Shown: positions 8,021 to 15,868, counted from the stretch's first letter. The stretch: DNA of 32,450 nucleotides from CAZRQL01 sp964602415 (GCA_964602415.1 CAZRQL010000032.1:1-32450), one strand, 5' to 3'. The notes: generated from the sequence alone by a model not told the origin. Translations and numbers: made by a program.

Positions 8021-8438
8021 ACAGGAGTCTGTATATCAAAATACTTCATTACCGCTTGAAGCCCTTTTGGTTATTGACCCTAACTACATTGCGTACATGG
8101 CCGTTTTGGACAATCCAAATTCCACATGGCAACAAGCTGTTGCCGCGCGAGACCTTGTGTTGGCAACTTTTGGAGGATTTGAAGGATTGACTGAGGCTCA
8201 AATCGACGCTATTTTCGATGCTTCTTTCGACTGGATGGACTCTGGAAATGGCAATCCTATTTTGATTCCATTGGCAGATCATTGTAAAAGTTGCCTCAAA
8301 AAGGCTGCACGAAAGTTTGAAAAGGCGGTTAAAGCGATAGCAAAAGACCCCTCAAATGCCGTAAGTGATTACGCCGCAGCCGAACTCGTTTATATTACTG
8401 AGGTTGGTGCTTGTTACCAAAGTGCAGCTTGCAACTAA
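7926..8438 (+). CDS. Cassette lipoprotein, copy 2 (intact)
   Basis: A 170-aa predicted lipoprotein: MKNKNFYFFALVAGMVFYAC signal with lipobox cysteine 20, then SQYTGREAVKPKQESVYQN. The tail has DPNYIAYMAVLD, then GGFEGLTEAQIDAIFDAS (compare copy 3 SGFVGMTESQIDDIIATT), a lysine-rich helix, and four cysteines (DHCKSC near 120, GACYQSAAC at the end). The ATG at 7926 is chosen because the heptad count here puts the upstream TTG out of frame, so no N-terminal extension is possible. It is the only copy with an ATG, no internal stop and full length. A GC-rich hairpin follows, then the 733-aa partner gene 87 bases downstream. Function is unknown; outer-membrane anchoring is inferred from the signal. 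Confidence 0.78.
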   Translation: MKNKNFYFFALVAGMVFYACSQYTGREAVKPKQESVYQNTSLPLEALLVIDPNYIAYMAVLDNPNSTWQQAVAARDLVLATFGGFEGLTEAQIDAIFDASFDWMDSGNGNPILIPLADHCKSCLKKAARKFEKAVKAIAKDPSNAVSDYAAAELVYITEVGACYQSAACN

Positions 8439-8444
8439 CTATAC

Positions 8445-8473
8445 ACCCGCCCGGTTGATAAAATTGGGCGGGT
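8445..8473 (+). terminator. GC-rich hairpin between lipoprotein copy 2 and its partner gene
   Basis: ACCCGCCC (8445-8452) pairs perfectly with GGGCGGGT (8466-8473) across a 13-base loop, seven bases after the stop codon. It is followed by ATTTAAAAAAA and not by a strong T run. It may be a weak terminator or a processing/stability hairpin that lowers expression of the downstream gene. Confidence 0.5.
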
Positions 8474-8525
8474 ATTTAAAAAAATCATGATATTGCAAAA
8501 GTATTAATCGTTTCAATTAAAAACC

Positions 8526-10727
8526 ATGCTTCAAAAGATAGTGCTTTTCTTTTTGTATTTTTCTGCTTTTACAGATTGTTTTTCTCAAACTAAAATCAAG
8601 ATTACTTTTTTAGATGCGCATGATGCAAGCCCCTTACAGAGTGTTGTATTGTTAAATTCGTCAGGTAAAGTTTTATTTATATCTACGCAGCCAGCATTTG
8701 AGGAGATAAGCATTGATACCCTTGAAAACAACTTAGATTCAATGATTTTAATCGTACGCGAAGGCTATGAAAATACCCAATTGAAGCTAAGAAATCTTAT
8801 TGATTTAGATACTATACTGCTAAATAAACAATCCAGACTACTGGATGAGGTCGTGATTAGGCAACAAAATCCGGGGGATATTTTTACCGAACTGTCAAAA
8901 AAATTCACCCAACAATTCGCTCAACATTATTCATTCCATGCCCAAGTTTCGGATTACCACATATCTAAACTCGATAAATTCGTTGGATTATTCAATTGTG
9001 AGATTGAGCTTAATTCTAAAAAAAATAAATTCGATAAGTTTCAAATTAAAAAACTGAAATCTATATCTACCAATCCTGAATTGCTTAATATTCGAATGGG
9101 TTTCTATAAATTATCTATCAATATCTTATTTTTCCATGAATACGGTCTTTTCAGAATTTTGCAAAACAATACCCTGTCTTGGGATTGGAGTCCGAGAAAG
9201 TCCTTGGAAGGACAAGATGAGATTTTTTCTGTTATAGAAACACCGGATGCGACAGATACTATTTTTATAGCTTTTGATATTACCAAAAATGAATTGGTAG
9301 CTGTTTCAAGGGTATATGGTAAACGAGATTCTAATTATTCTTCGACAACTAAAATTAAATTCTTTAATAAGAAACTGCCTTTGTTTTTAACCAATTACAG
9401 CAAGGGTCTATATGGTAATAATTTTATTTGCGATACTTCTTACATATTATTGTCAAAGCCAAATCAGCAAAATACGTACAATCAGGTATTTGATATTGAA
9501 AATAGAGGTAAATTTATTTTGAAATATCAAAAAAAACTTCAAGACTCTATATTAAATAATTTGTTAGACACATTGCTCAAAACCAATCAAAGTAAAGAAA
9601 ATGGCATCATTACTTTAAAAATCAATTATCATCATAAACTGACTAATAAAAATAAAATTCATCGCGCAAGAGTAGTCTTTAATAAAATAGAGACAATAGA
9701 TTTTGGCTCAATGTACCGGATTAAGTATGACGATAGAGATTATGAAACGATATACAACGGTAGTCAGGTATGTATATTGAGGAATCAAGTACTTAAAGTA
9801 TATGATTATGAAAAGTACGGTTTGAGTCTGCGATACAGGGATTTATTTGAGCCTGTTACCCGGACGCAGCACTTTTTCTACACATACAGAAGTGTTTATG
9901 ATAGCGTCTATTCGATAAAGGATACAGTTGTTGAAGGTAGGACTGTTAAAGCCCTTTTTTTTCAATGCAATGGTTTGTACAGGGATTTTAATACGTATGT
10001 AACCATTTATTTTGATTCGGTTGATTATACAATCTTGGGGTTGAAAGAAAGACAAGATTTGGAAAACGGTAATTATTGGGAGTCTTTTATCTGGGTTTTA
10101 GAATACCAATACAATAATCCCTCTTTCGTCAAATTATTTCATACACAATCTATCGCAAAGGGACTGAAAGTAAAATTTAAAAAACCGAGTTTTAAAGATA
10201 GAAAAAGATATAAATATATGAAAATTTTAGAAAAGAAAATTTTAAATAATCCTAATAAAAAATCTAAAAACGGCCTATTTGGTTCTTTGATAGAATATTT
10301 TAAGTTGGATACCTTTTCGCTAAATCAGTTTTTAAACAATACAGAATATATCGGCAAACAGCCAGTTGTAGGGGAGCATAAACTGAATGCCTATTTTTTT
10401 TGGTTTAATTCATGCTTTTATTGCAAAAAATTGTATCCTCTTTTGTTATCAATCCAAAAAGATTTTGGCAATAGAATTTTGTTGCACGGAATCAATACTG
10501 TTGATAAGATTGAGGAATTGGTAGAAGAGGGATGGAAGCCTTTGATTCCTTTTTCGGGGACTTATTACGGTGCTGATGAGTTAGATAATTTGCTGGGTGT
10601 AGAGGCCTACCCGACCATCATAATAGCCGAACCGAATGGCAATATTATTTACAGGGGTGTGGGATACGATGAGATTGACAAAGAACTTTACAAAGTTTTA
10701 CAAAAGTATTTTAAGCAAAATGAGTGA
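8526..10727 (+). CDS. Exported CarboxypepD_reg-like protein with C-terminal thioredoxin-like domain
   Basis: 733 aa. A signal peptide ends near FTDCFSQ. Residues about 22-115 look like a carboxypeptidase-regulatory-like beta sandwich (KIKITFLDAHDASPLQSVV to LDEVVI), as found at the start of many Bacteroidota outer-membrane proteins. The long middle (about 120-590) is beta-rich and aromatic and I do not recognise it. The last about 130 residues are thioredoxin-like: FFWFNSCFYCKKLYP with C630 and C633, LLHGINTVD, and a cis-proline at P696 in VEAYPTIIIAE. A periplasmic or surface thiol-disulfide role is likely. Its neighbours are lipoproteins with paired cysteines, which are plausible substrates; that is inference. 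AT-rich codon use suggests transfer. Confidence 0.75.
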   Translation: MLQKIVLFFLYFSAFTDCFSQTKIKITFLDAHDASPLQSVVLLNSSGKVLFISTQPAFEEISIDTLENNLDSMILIVREGYENTQLKLRNLIDLDTILLNKQSRLLDEVVIRQQNPGDIFTELSKKFTQQFAQHYSFHAQVSDYHISKLDKFVGLFNCEIELNSKKNKFDKFQIKKLKSISTNPELLNIRMGFYKLSINILFFHEYGLFRILQNNTLSWDWSPRKSLEGQDEIFSVIETPDATDTIFIAFDITKNELVAVSRVYGKRDSNYSSTTKIKFFNKKLPLFLTNYSKGLYGNNFICDTSYILLSKPNQQNTYNQVFDIENRGKFILKYQKKLQDSILNNLLDTLLKTNQSKENGIITLKINYHHKLTNKNKIHRARVVFNKIETIDFGSMYRIKYDDRDYETIYNGSQVCILRNQVLKVYDYEKYGLSLRYRDLFEPVTRTQHFFYTYRSVYDSVYSIKDTVVEGRTVKALFFQCNGLYRDFNTYVTIYFDSVDYTILGLKERQDLENGNYWESFIWVLEYQYNNPSFVKLFHTQSIAKGLKVKFKKPSFKDRKRYKYMKILEKKILNNPNKKSKNGLFGSLIEYFKLDTFSLNQFLNNTEYIGKQPVVGEHKLNAYFFWFNSCFYCKKLYPLLLSIQKDFGNRILLHGINTVDKIEELVEEGWKPLIPFSGTYYGADELDNLLGVEAYPTIIIAEPNGNIIYRGVGYDEIDKELYKVLQKYFKQNE

Positions 10728-10830
10728 TGAAGGCAATCTATTTTCTTGTGTTTATATTTTAATATAAATCACCATCTGAGGGTTTAAATCGATAGCTATT
10801 TTTCAACTACTGCAATCCCAAATATAGCCA

Positions 10831-11040
10831 AATCATTGATTATCAAGTATTCATCATTTTTTAGCGAAAATGTAACAATTATTTAACATAAAAAGCTTGA
10901 TTTTCGATTTTCTATTTTTGCTCCGCATTAATGCAAAAATCTTTATCAAAAACAAAAAACTTTATTTTTTCGCCCTTATTACGGGCATCGTTTTTTATGC
11001 TTGCTCGCAGTACACGGGCAGGGAGGCGGTGAAGCCCAAA
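10831..11040 (+). repeat. Lipoprotein cassette constant block, copy 3
   Basis: It matches copy 2 from AATCATTGATTATCAAG onward and copy 1 from TCATCATTTTTTA (10851). The heptads are GATTTTC twice plus a degenerate TATTTTT (10913-10919), which creates TATTTTTG, a fit to the Bacteroidota -7 box. The ATG at the usual lipoprotein start has become ATC (10945-10947). Confidence 0.82.
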
Positions 11041-11643
11041 CAAGAGTCGGTTTACAAAATAGCGTCATCACATGCAGAAATTTTAGTAACTGATTCATTA
11101 CTCATCAATTACTTTAATCTGACAGTATTAGTAAATTCACAATTGAGTGCTATATTTGCAAATATGAGTTCATCTGAAATAAATAATTATTATCAAACAA
11201 CAGACGATATTTATGAAGTATTTTTGGAGGATACCACAAACAGCTCTTTAAGAGAATTAATGGCCTCAAGACTTGGTTTCAATTCCTACGGAGAATATGT
11301 TTCTTATTCAATTTCTGCATCTAATGCTAGAAATTATTTAATTGCGGGTTATAGTGGTTTTGTTGGCATGACAGAGAGCCAAATTGATGACATTATTGCA
11401 ACAACAATGAGAGAAAGAGCTTTTTTAATTGGTTTTGAGCCCGCACCGGGCATGGGTAGCAGCAGGACAGATGGGTATGCTGACTGCATGGAAGGGGTCT
11501 TAAATGCTCTTTTAACATGTGAATCAAGAGCAAATAAGCATAGTAATAGACTCTTTCAACTTTGGCAGTGTGAAGTTGCCAGTTGGAAGGGTCAGAATGA
11601 ATGCTGCGATAGTTTTCCCGCTGAATGTGAAGGTGATAACTGA
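10897..11643 (+). CDS. Cassette lipoprotein, copy 3 (canonical ATG lost)
   Basis: The frame is open for 248 codons from a TTG at 10897; the position homologous to the ATG of copies 1 and 2 is ATC at 10945. From there the protein reads IKNKKLYFFALITGIVFYAC, SQYTGREAVKPKQESVY, then a tail with GFNSYGEYVSY, SGFVGMTESQIDDIIATT and a cysteine-rich end (DC, TC, QC, ECC, EC). A TTG start would place about 16 extra residues (MIFDFLFLLRINAKIF) before the signal peptide. It may be a silent gene, start at TTG, or start weakly at ATC. The middle 318 bp recur at 13166-13483. Its partner gene begins 59 bases downstream. Function unknown. Confidence 0.6.
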   Translation: MIFDFLFLLRINAKIFIKNKKLYFFALITGIVFYACSQYTGREAVKPKQESVYKIASSHAEILVTDSLLINYFNLTVLVNSQLSAIFANMSSSEINNYYQTTDDIYEVFLEDTTNSSLRELMASRLGFNSYGEYVSYSISASNARNYLIAGYSGFVGMTESQIDDIIATTMRERAFLIGFEPAPGMGSSRTDGYADCMEGVLNALLTCESRANKHSNRLFQLWQCEVASWKGQNECCDSFPAECEGDN

Positions 11644-11702
11644 TATAATTTTACTAAGAGTTACCGCAAGTGCGTATGCAATTTTCCTACACCTAAGTAG
11701 AT

Positions 11703-12878
11703 ATGAGTCGTAGTTTATTAATTTTTTTGATATTAAACTGTGCAAGTAAATTATTTGCACAGTTTAACTATATTTATCTGTATGATAAAGATGAAAATAA
11801 ACCTCTATATGGAGTGATTGTACTTGATTTTGAAACAGGTGATGTAGTATCAGTTTCAAATTACGAAGGATATATATCACTAAGGCCAAAGAACGAAAAA
11901 TACTACCTATATAGATTTGCCTATTGTGATACACTTATACTATATGATGGATTTTTGGATAGTATTGGTATTTGTAAAAAATCTTCTAAATCAAATTACA
12001 AAATAATTAAGGACTTTGAAAAAAAATTAGCCTTAAATAAGGTGAAATATGGTTATAGAGAAATTATTTTATTGGTAGATACACTCAAAAAAGATACTGT
12101 ATTTCAAGCCATGTTTATTGGTGAGCTTTTCCAAAAAGGGACAACAGAATACTTTAGCGAGTACTTTGATAATCTTACTCTAAAATATCCAATTTTCAGG
12201 TATTCAAATGCTGTCTATTCTATTGTAAAGTCAAAACCAAATTATGAAAGTTTTTATTATGATTTTTTTACCACAAAGAAGATGGATATTCTTTACAGAA
12301 AAAATGTGTTGAAAGATTACAGTGTAGAGAAAAAGAAAAAACTATATGGAAAACTAATTAATTCTGTACATACAAACAAGTTTTTTATAGAAAATTTTTT
12401 AGAAGACTCGCTTAAAGTTTCTCAAATCATATTGACTGAAGCAGATAAATCAATTACTGAACTTGACGATTGGACTAAAACTGTTTTTTGGGGAATTAAT
12501 AAAAAATTATATCAAATGGAAACACATTCTATTAATCTACAGTTTATCAAGAACAAATTTGAAAACAATATTTTAAAATATGCTTATTCAGAAAGTTTTT
12601 TTAAGCATGTGTTTTCAGGCTCATCGCCTATTTCATTATATTTTTCGATATATTCAGAAATGGATGATGCCCAAAATTTTTATTTTAAGCATTCAAAATG
12701 GAAGAAGATTAGTATTAGTGAAGTTTTTGTTTCAGAAGTTGGAAATTATAATTACAAGAGTTTTAATGAGCAAAAACCAAAAGGTTATATCCGATTGTCA
12801 AATAATGAAATTGATTACTTTGAAAAAAATATTCCATTACCTTATTTTGTGAGAAAAAAAATCCTTGAGAATGAATAG
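11703..12878 (+). CDS. Exported CarboxypepD_reg-like protein, cassette partner 3
   Basis: 391 aa with signal peptide MSRSLLIFLILNCASKLFAQ. A short beta-sandwich-like start follows (YIYLYDKDENKPLYGVIVLD to YEGYISL), which resembles the N-terminus of the 733-aa partner. The next part (TVFQAMFIGELFQKGTTEYF) recalls that protein's FHAQVSDYHISK region, so the two are probably distant relatives; this one lacks the middle and thioredoxin domains. It has few cysteines and no catalytic motif that I can see. It lies 59 bases after lipoprotein copy 3 and just before the remnants. It is very AT-rich. Location is probably periplasm or cell surface. Confidence 0.68.
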   Translation: MSRSLLIFLILNCASKLFAQFNYIYLYDKDENKPLYGVIVLDFETGDVVSVSNYEGYISLRPKNEKYYLYRFAYCDTLILYDGFLDSIGICKKSSKSNYKIIKDFEKKLALNKVKYGYREIILLVDTLKKDTVFQAMFIGELFQKGTTEYFSEYFDNLTLKYPIFRYSNAVYSIVKSKPNYESFYYDFFTTKKMDILYRKNVLKDYSVEKKKKLYGKLINSVHTNKFFIENFLEDSLKVSQIILTEADKSITELDDWTKTVFWGINKKLYQMETHSINLQFIKNKFENNILKYAYSESFFKHVFSGSSPISLYFSIYSEMDDAQNFYFKHSKWKKISISEVFVSEVGNYNYKSFNEQKPKGYIRLSNNEIDYFEKNIPLPYFVRKKILENE

Positions 12879-13142
12879 TATGAAATACGATATGATAGTT
12901 TGACTGAAAACGATATAGCCCTTTTTCTTGGTTTTAAATCTGCGTCAATTGTAAAAAGGTTATTGCTTGAATATCTGATTTTTGACAGTTTAGTCATAGA
13001 AAAATATAAATTAGGTCTTTTGAATAAAAGCCAATTATCTGAATTATATTTATTGGTTTCTCAACAAATAAATGAGAAGCATTTATCAAAAAACAGATAT
13101 AGCTTGGAGCGACAAATTCAGTTATTTAATCTAAATGAATGA
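12879..13142 (+). pseudogene. Truncated copy of the 164-aa cassette partner
   Basis: The reading frame from YEIRYDSLTENDIALFLGFK to LERQIQLFNLNE aligns with the last about 85 residues of the 7189-7683 gene. DNA similarity continues past the stop to TTTTTTGAAA at about 13162. There is no signal peptide and no ATG in place, only a TTG at 12900. It begins right at the stop codon of the 391-aa gene, so it is a fragment left by recombination. Confidence 0.75.
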
Positions 13143-13165
13143 ATATTACAGCTTTTTTGAAAGTG

Positions 13166-13508
13166 GGCGGTGAAGCCCAAACAAGAGTCGGTTTGCAAAA
13201 TAGCGTCATCACATGCAGAAATTTTAGTAACTGATTCATTACTCATCAATTACTTTAATCTGACAGTATTAGTAAATTCACAATTGAGTGCTATATTTGC
13301 AAATATGAGTTCATCTGAAATAAATAATTATTATCAAACAACAGACGATATTTATGAAGTATTTTTGGAGGATACCACAAACAGCTCTTTAAGAGAATTA
13401 ATGGCCTCAAGACTTGGTTTCAATTCCTACGGAGAATATGTTTCTTATTCAATTTCTGCATCTAATGCTAGAAATTATTTAATATGGGTATTTAAAATAA
13501 ACAAGTAA
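13166..13508 (+). pseudogene. Promoterless truncated duplicate of lipoprotein copy 3
   Basis: Bases 13166-13483 equal 11025-11342 over 318 positions with one difference (A to G, making Y into C in the SVYKIAS codons). The copy begins at the GGCGGTGAAGCCC codons (EAVKPK), exactly where the constant block ends, and so lacks leader and signal peptide. It stops before the GFVGMTESQ module and the cysteine-rich tail, running instead into a TIR element and a stop at 13506-13508. A GTG at 13170 could start a leaderless product but is unlikely to be used. Confidence 0.85.
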
Positions 13509-13659
13509 ATTTATTGATTTGGGGTATTTAGAATTCTCAAGCGATATTCGCAGCATGAATTTGAGCATAAAAAAACTTATCATTTTCGGCTAACGAGTTT
13601 GCTATCCTAACCCAAATCACATTATTAATCCAAAAATTTACTTGATTATTCTAAATACC
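13487..13659. mobile_element. MITE-like element with long imperfect terminal inverted repeats
   Basis: GGTATTTAAAATAAACAAG with following TAAATTT (13487-13512) is the reverse complement of 13634-13659 at 24 of 26 positions. A second nested pair is TGATTTGGG (13514-13522) with CCCAAATCA (13611-13619). The 173-base element carries no ORF. It starts three bases after the end of the lipoprotein duplication. I find no convincing target-site duplication. A large intergenic hairpin between convergent genes is the alternative reading. Confidence 0.5.
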
Positions 13660-13678
13660 TATTTATTTATTATATGGT

Positions 13679-14890
13679 TTAAAAAAACTTCCTCGAAGAT
13701 TTGCTAATGTCTCTAAAATAGTCAATTTCTGTGTGTTTGATGAGTTGTTCAAGGACTTGTTTGGGTTGGACTTCTAATGGCAAATTAATCAGAAAAGAAT
13801 TTCCCGAGTCGGTGAGGCTCAAAACCTCAATTCCGGCGAGGTATTCGTAGATTTGCTCCCTGCTGAAGTTGCCCGATACTTCGATGGTATTGGTTTTGCG
13901 TTGGCTTCCCAGTTGGTCTATTGGGGCGTTGAAGATAATTTCTCCGTTTTTAATAAAGATTAAATTATCTACAATTTTTTCGATTTCGTGGAGTTGCTGC
14001 GAGCTTAAAATAATGCTGAGAGGGTATTTTTGCGATTGGCAGAGCAGTCTGAGGTCTTGCAATACGAGCAGTTTGGTATTGATATCCAAGTTGGCCAGCG
14101 GCTCGTCGAGTATGAGCAGTTTGGGCCTCCAGACCAGTGCCTTTGCCAGTTCAAATCTTAGCCTAAAACCGGTTGATATTTCTGACCAATAGGCATCTTC
14201 ATAGCGACTCAAGCCCAGTCGGTGTATGATGTAATTGACGCTGTTGGCATTTTCTTGTCCATAAATACCATGATTGGCCGCCGAAAAGTGTAAGTTGTCT
14301 TTCAAAAAGCCATGCCAAGGTTCTATTTCTTGGGATATGTAAGCGATTTGATTTTTGTATTGATACCAGTTTTGTCCTTTGAGTCCAGGAAACTCGATAC
14401 TGCCTGATGAATGAAGGATTTCTCCGGCTACGACCCTGAGCAAAGTGGTTTTGCCATTGCCGTTTTCGCCTACTACCCCCGTGAGTTCGCCCGCAAACAA
14501 TGACAAATCAATTGGCCCAAGTTTAAAATCAGAGTTTTTATATTGCTTTACCAAGCCTGTGCAGCGACACACGGGGGCACCTTGCGGAGCAGGTAGTCTG
14601 GGTGTGTGCTGAGTGGGGAAATGGTGTACAGGAACTTTTGGCAGTCCGGTTGCTTGAAAATCAAGAGCGTCCAACAGAGCCTGCAACTCTTGCTGGATCA
14701 GGGCTTTGTCTTGGGTAGCAAGGTTATACTCTTTTCTAATTTCCAAAGCCTTTTGAAGCAGTTGGGGGCTATACTGCGCCTCGGTCAGAAAATCAAGCAA
14801 CAGCCGCGTCAATAGGCTGTAATCTTGCTCATAAAGCAGTTTTTTGAATTCTGCTATTACGCTTTGGGCTACTATGTCGCGCTCGCTCAT
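13679..14890 (-). CDS. ABC-type ATPase with an N-terminal helical extension and variant signature
   Basis: 403 aa. Residues 1-100 are a helical, charged extension not found in ordinary transporter ATPases. The ABC core begins near VCRCTGLVKQY (107): Walker A GENGNGKTT at 141-149, Q-loop YISQEIEPWHGF at 184-195, and Walker B LLILDEPLANLD at 258-269. The signature reads EISTGFRLRFELAKAL (237-252) where LSGGQ is expected, and the switch region is LSSQQLHEIE with glutamine where histidine is usual. It probably energises an ABC-2-type exporter or a regulatory function; no permease gene is adjacent. It lies 45 bases downstream of fmt on the same strand. Confidence 0.8.
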   Translation of the reverse strand: MSERDIVAQSVIAEFKKLLYEQDYSLLTRLLLDFLTEAQYSPQLLQKALEIRKEYNLATQDKALIQQELQALLDALDFQATGLPKVPVHHFPTQHTPRLPAPQGAPVCRCTGLVKQYKNSDFKLGPIDLSLFAGELTGVVGENGNGKTTLLRVVAGEILHSSGSIEFPGLKGQNWYQYKNQIAYISQEIEPWHGFLKDNLHFSAANHGIYGQENANSVNYIIHRLGLSRYEDAYWSEISTGFRLRFELAKALVWRPKLLILDEPLANLDINTKLLVLQDLRLLCQSQKYPLSIILSSQQLHEIEKIVDNLIFIKNGEIIFNAPIDQLGSQRKTNTIEVSGNFSREQIYEYLAGIEVLSLTDSGNSFLINLPLEVQPKQVLEQLIKHTEIDYFRDISKSSRKFF

Positions 14891-14899
14891 AAGATTTTA

Positions 14900-14946
14900 A
14901 AACAATAAGTATTGTTTAATTAATTTCAAAGGTATTTATAAATACC
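14900..14946. other. Two palindromes in the fmt to ABC-gene gap
   Basis: AAACAATA-AG-TATTGTTT (14900-14917) can fold into a small AT hairpin. GGTATTTATAAATACC (14931-14946) is a perfect 16-base palindrome over the fmt stop codon. Its half-site GGTATTTA is also the tip of the TIR element at 13487. Possible weak terminator or protein site. Confidence 0.35.
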
Positions 14947-15868
14947 TGTTTTCCCACTTAAATCCGCGCAAAAACTCTTCGATTGTCATCTTGTTTCTAC
15001 CCTCCAGTTGTACTTCCAACAGCTCAAGGGCGGAATCGGCTGTTTTGAGTGCCAAAAAAGTTTTCCCATCCGAAAAAAACAAATCCTTGTCGTTTTGGGA
15101 AGGTGTTTTTTGGCTTATTCGAGCGGCAAAAACTTTCAATGTTTTGCCATAAAAATCAATCCATGCCGCGGGGTAAGGCGCAAGTCCCCTGACAAAGTCA
15201 TAGAGTTGCTTTGCTGTTTTTTGGGGATTGATTTGGCAATCCGGCTTGAAAATCTTGGGGGCTTGGGGGGAGTTTGCATCTTGCGGCTGCTCGATGGGTT
15301 GCACCCTCCCCCCAACGATAGCCCGAACAGTCTGGACAATGAGTTCCGCTCCCAACTCCATCAGACGGTCGTGCAAAGTGCCAAAGTTGTCATCCGAGTA
15401 AATGGGAGCTGTTTTTTGGGCTATAATGTTGCCTTCATCTATTTTGTCGTTGATAAAAAAGGTGCTTACTCCTGTTTGTGTTTCGCCGTTGATAATAGCC
15501 CAGTTGATGGGGGCTGCTCCCCTGTAAGCGGGCAAGAGAGAGGCGTGCAGGTTGAAAGTGCCCATAGGCGGCAAAGCCCACACTTGCGGGGGCAATTTTC
15601 TGAAGGCTACAACTACTTGCAAATCAGGCTGGAGTTCCCTTAGTTGGGTCAAAAACTCTTCGCTCTTGAGTTTTTCTGGCTGGAGAACAGGAATCCCTTT
15701 TTCTAAAGCCATTTGTTTGAGCGCGCTATAACGGGGCTTAAGCCCTCTGCCTGCCGGACGGTCGGGCGCGGTTACGGCGGCCACTACCCGATAGCCCGCT
15801 TGTATGAGTGCCTCAAAACCCGCACAAGCAAACTCAGGCGTGCCATAATATACAATTTTTGGACTCAT
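14936..15868 (-). CDS. fmt: Methionyl-tRNA formyltransferase
   Basis: Transfers a formyl group from 10-formyltetrahydrofolate to initiator Met-tRNA; cytoplasmic. 310 aa, the usual length. The N-terminal Rossmann-type formyltransferase domain starts KIVYYGTPEFA. The catalytic triad residues N106, H108 and D144 sit in GTFNLHASLLPAYRGAAPINWAI and KIDEGNI, at the same numbers as in the E. coli enzyme. The C-terminal tRNA-binding beta-barrel includes IFKPDCQINPQKTAKQLYDFVRGL-type sequence around 205-235. The ATG at 15868 starts at the conserved SPKIVYYGT. It is divergent from the SCP2-like gene and upstream of the ABC gene, with which it may be co-transcribed. No def gene is adjacent. Confidence 0.96.
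   Translation of the reverse strand: MSPKIVYYGTPEFACAGFEALIQAGYRVVAAVTAPDRPAGRGLKPRYSALKQMALEKGIPVLQPEKLKSEEFLTQLRELQPDLQVVVAFRKLPPQVWALPPMGTFNLHASLLPAYRGAAPINWAIINGETQTGVSTFFINDKIDEGNIIAQKTAPIYSDDNFGTLHDRLMELGAELIVQTVRAIVGGRVQPIEQPQDANSPQAPKIFKPDCQINPQKTAKQLYDFVRGLAPYPAAWIDFYGKTLKVFAARISQKTPSQNDKDLFFSDGKTFLALKTADSALELLEVQLEGRNKMTIEEFLRGFKWENRYL

Noticed and set aside
10751..10768. TTTATATT-TT-AATATAAA hairpin after the 733-aa gene
   Set aside because: Pure A-T palindrome in AT-rich DNA; expected by chance and with no T tract.
6459..13660. CRISPR array or integron
   Set aside because: Repeats are long, few and coding, with no regular short repeat-spacer pattern, no cas genes, no integrase and no attC-like sites between cassettes.
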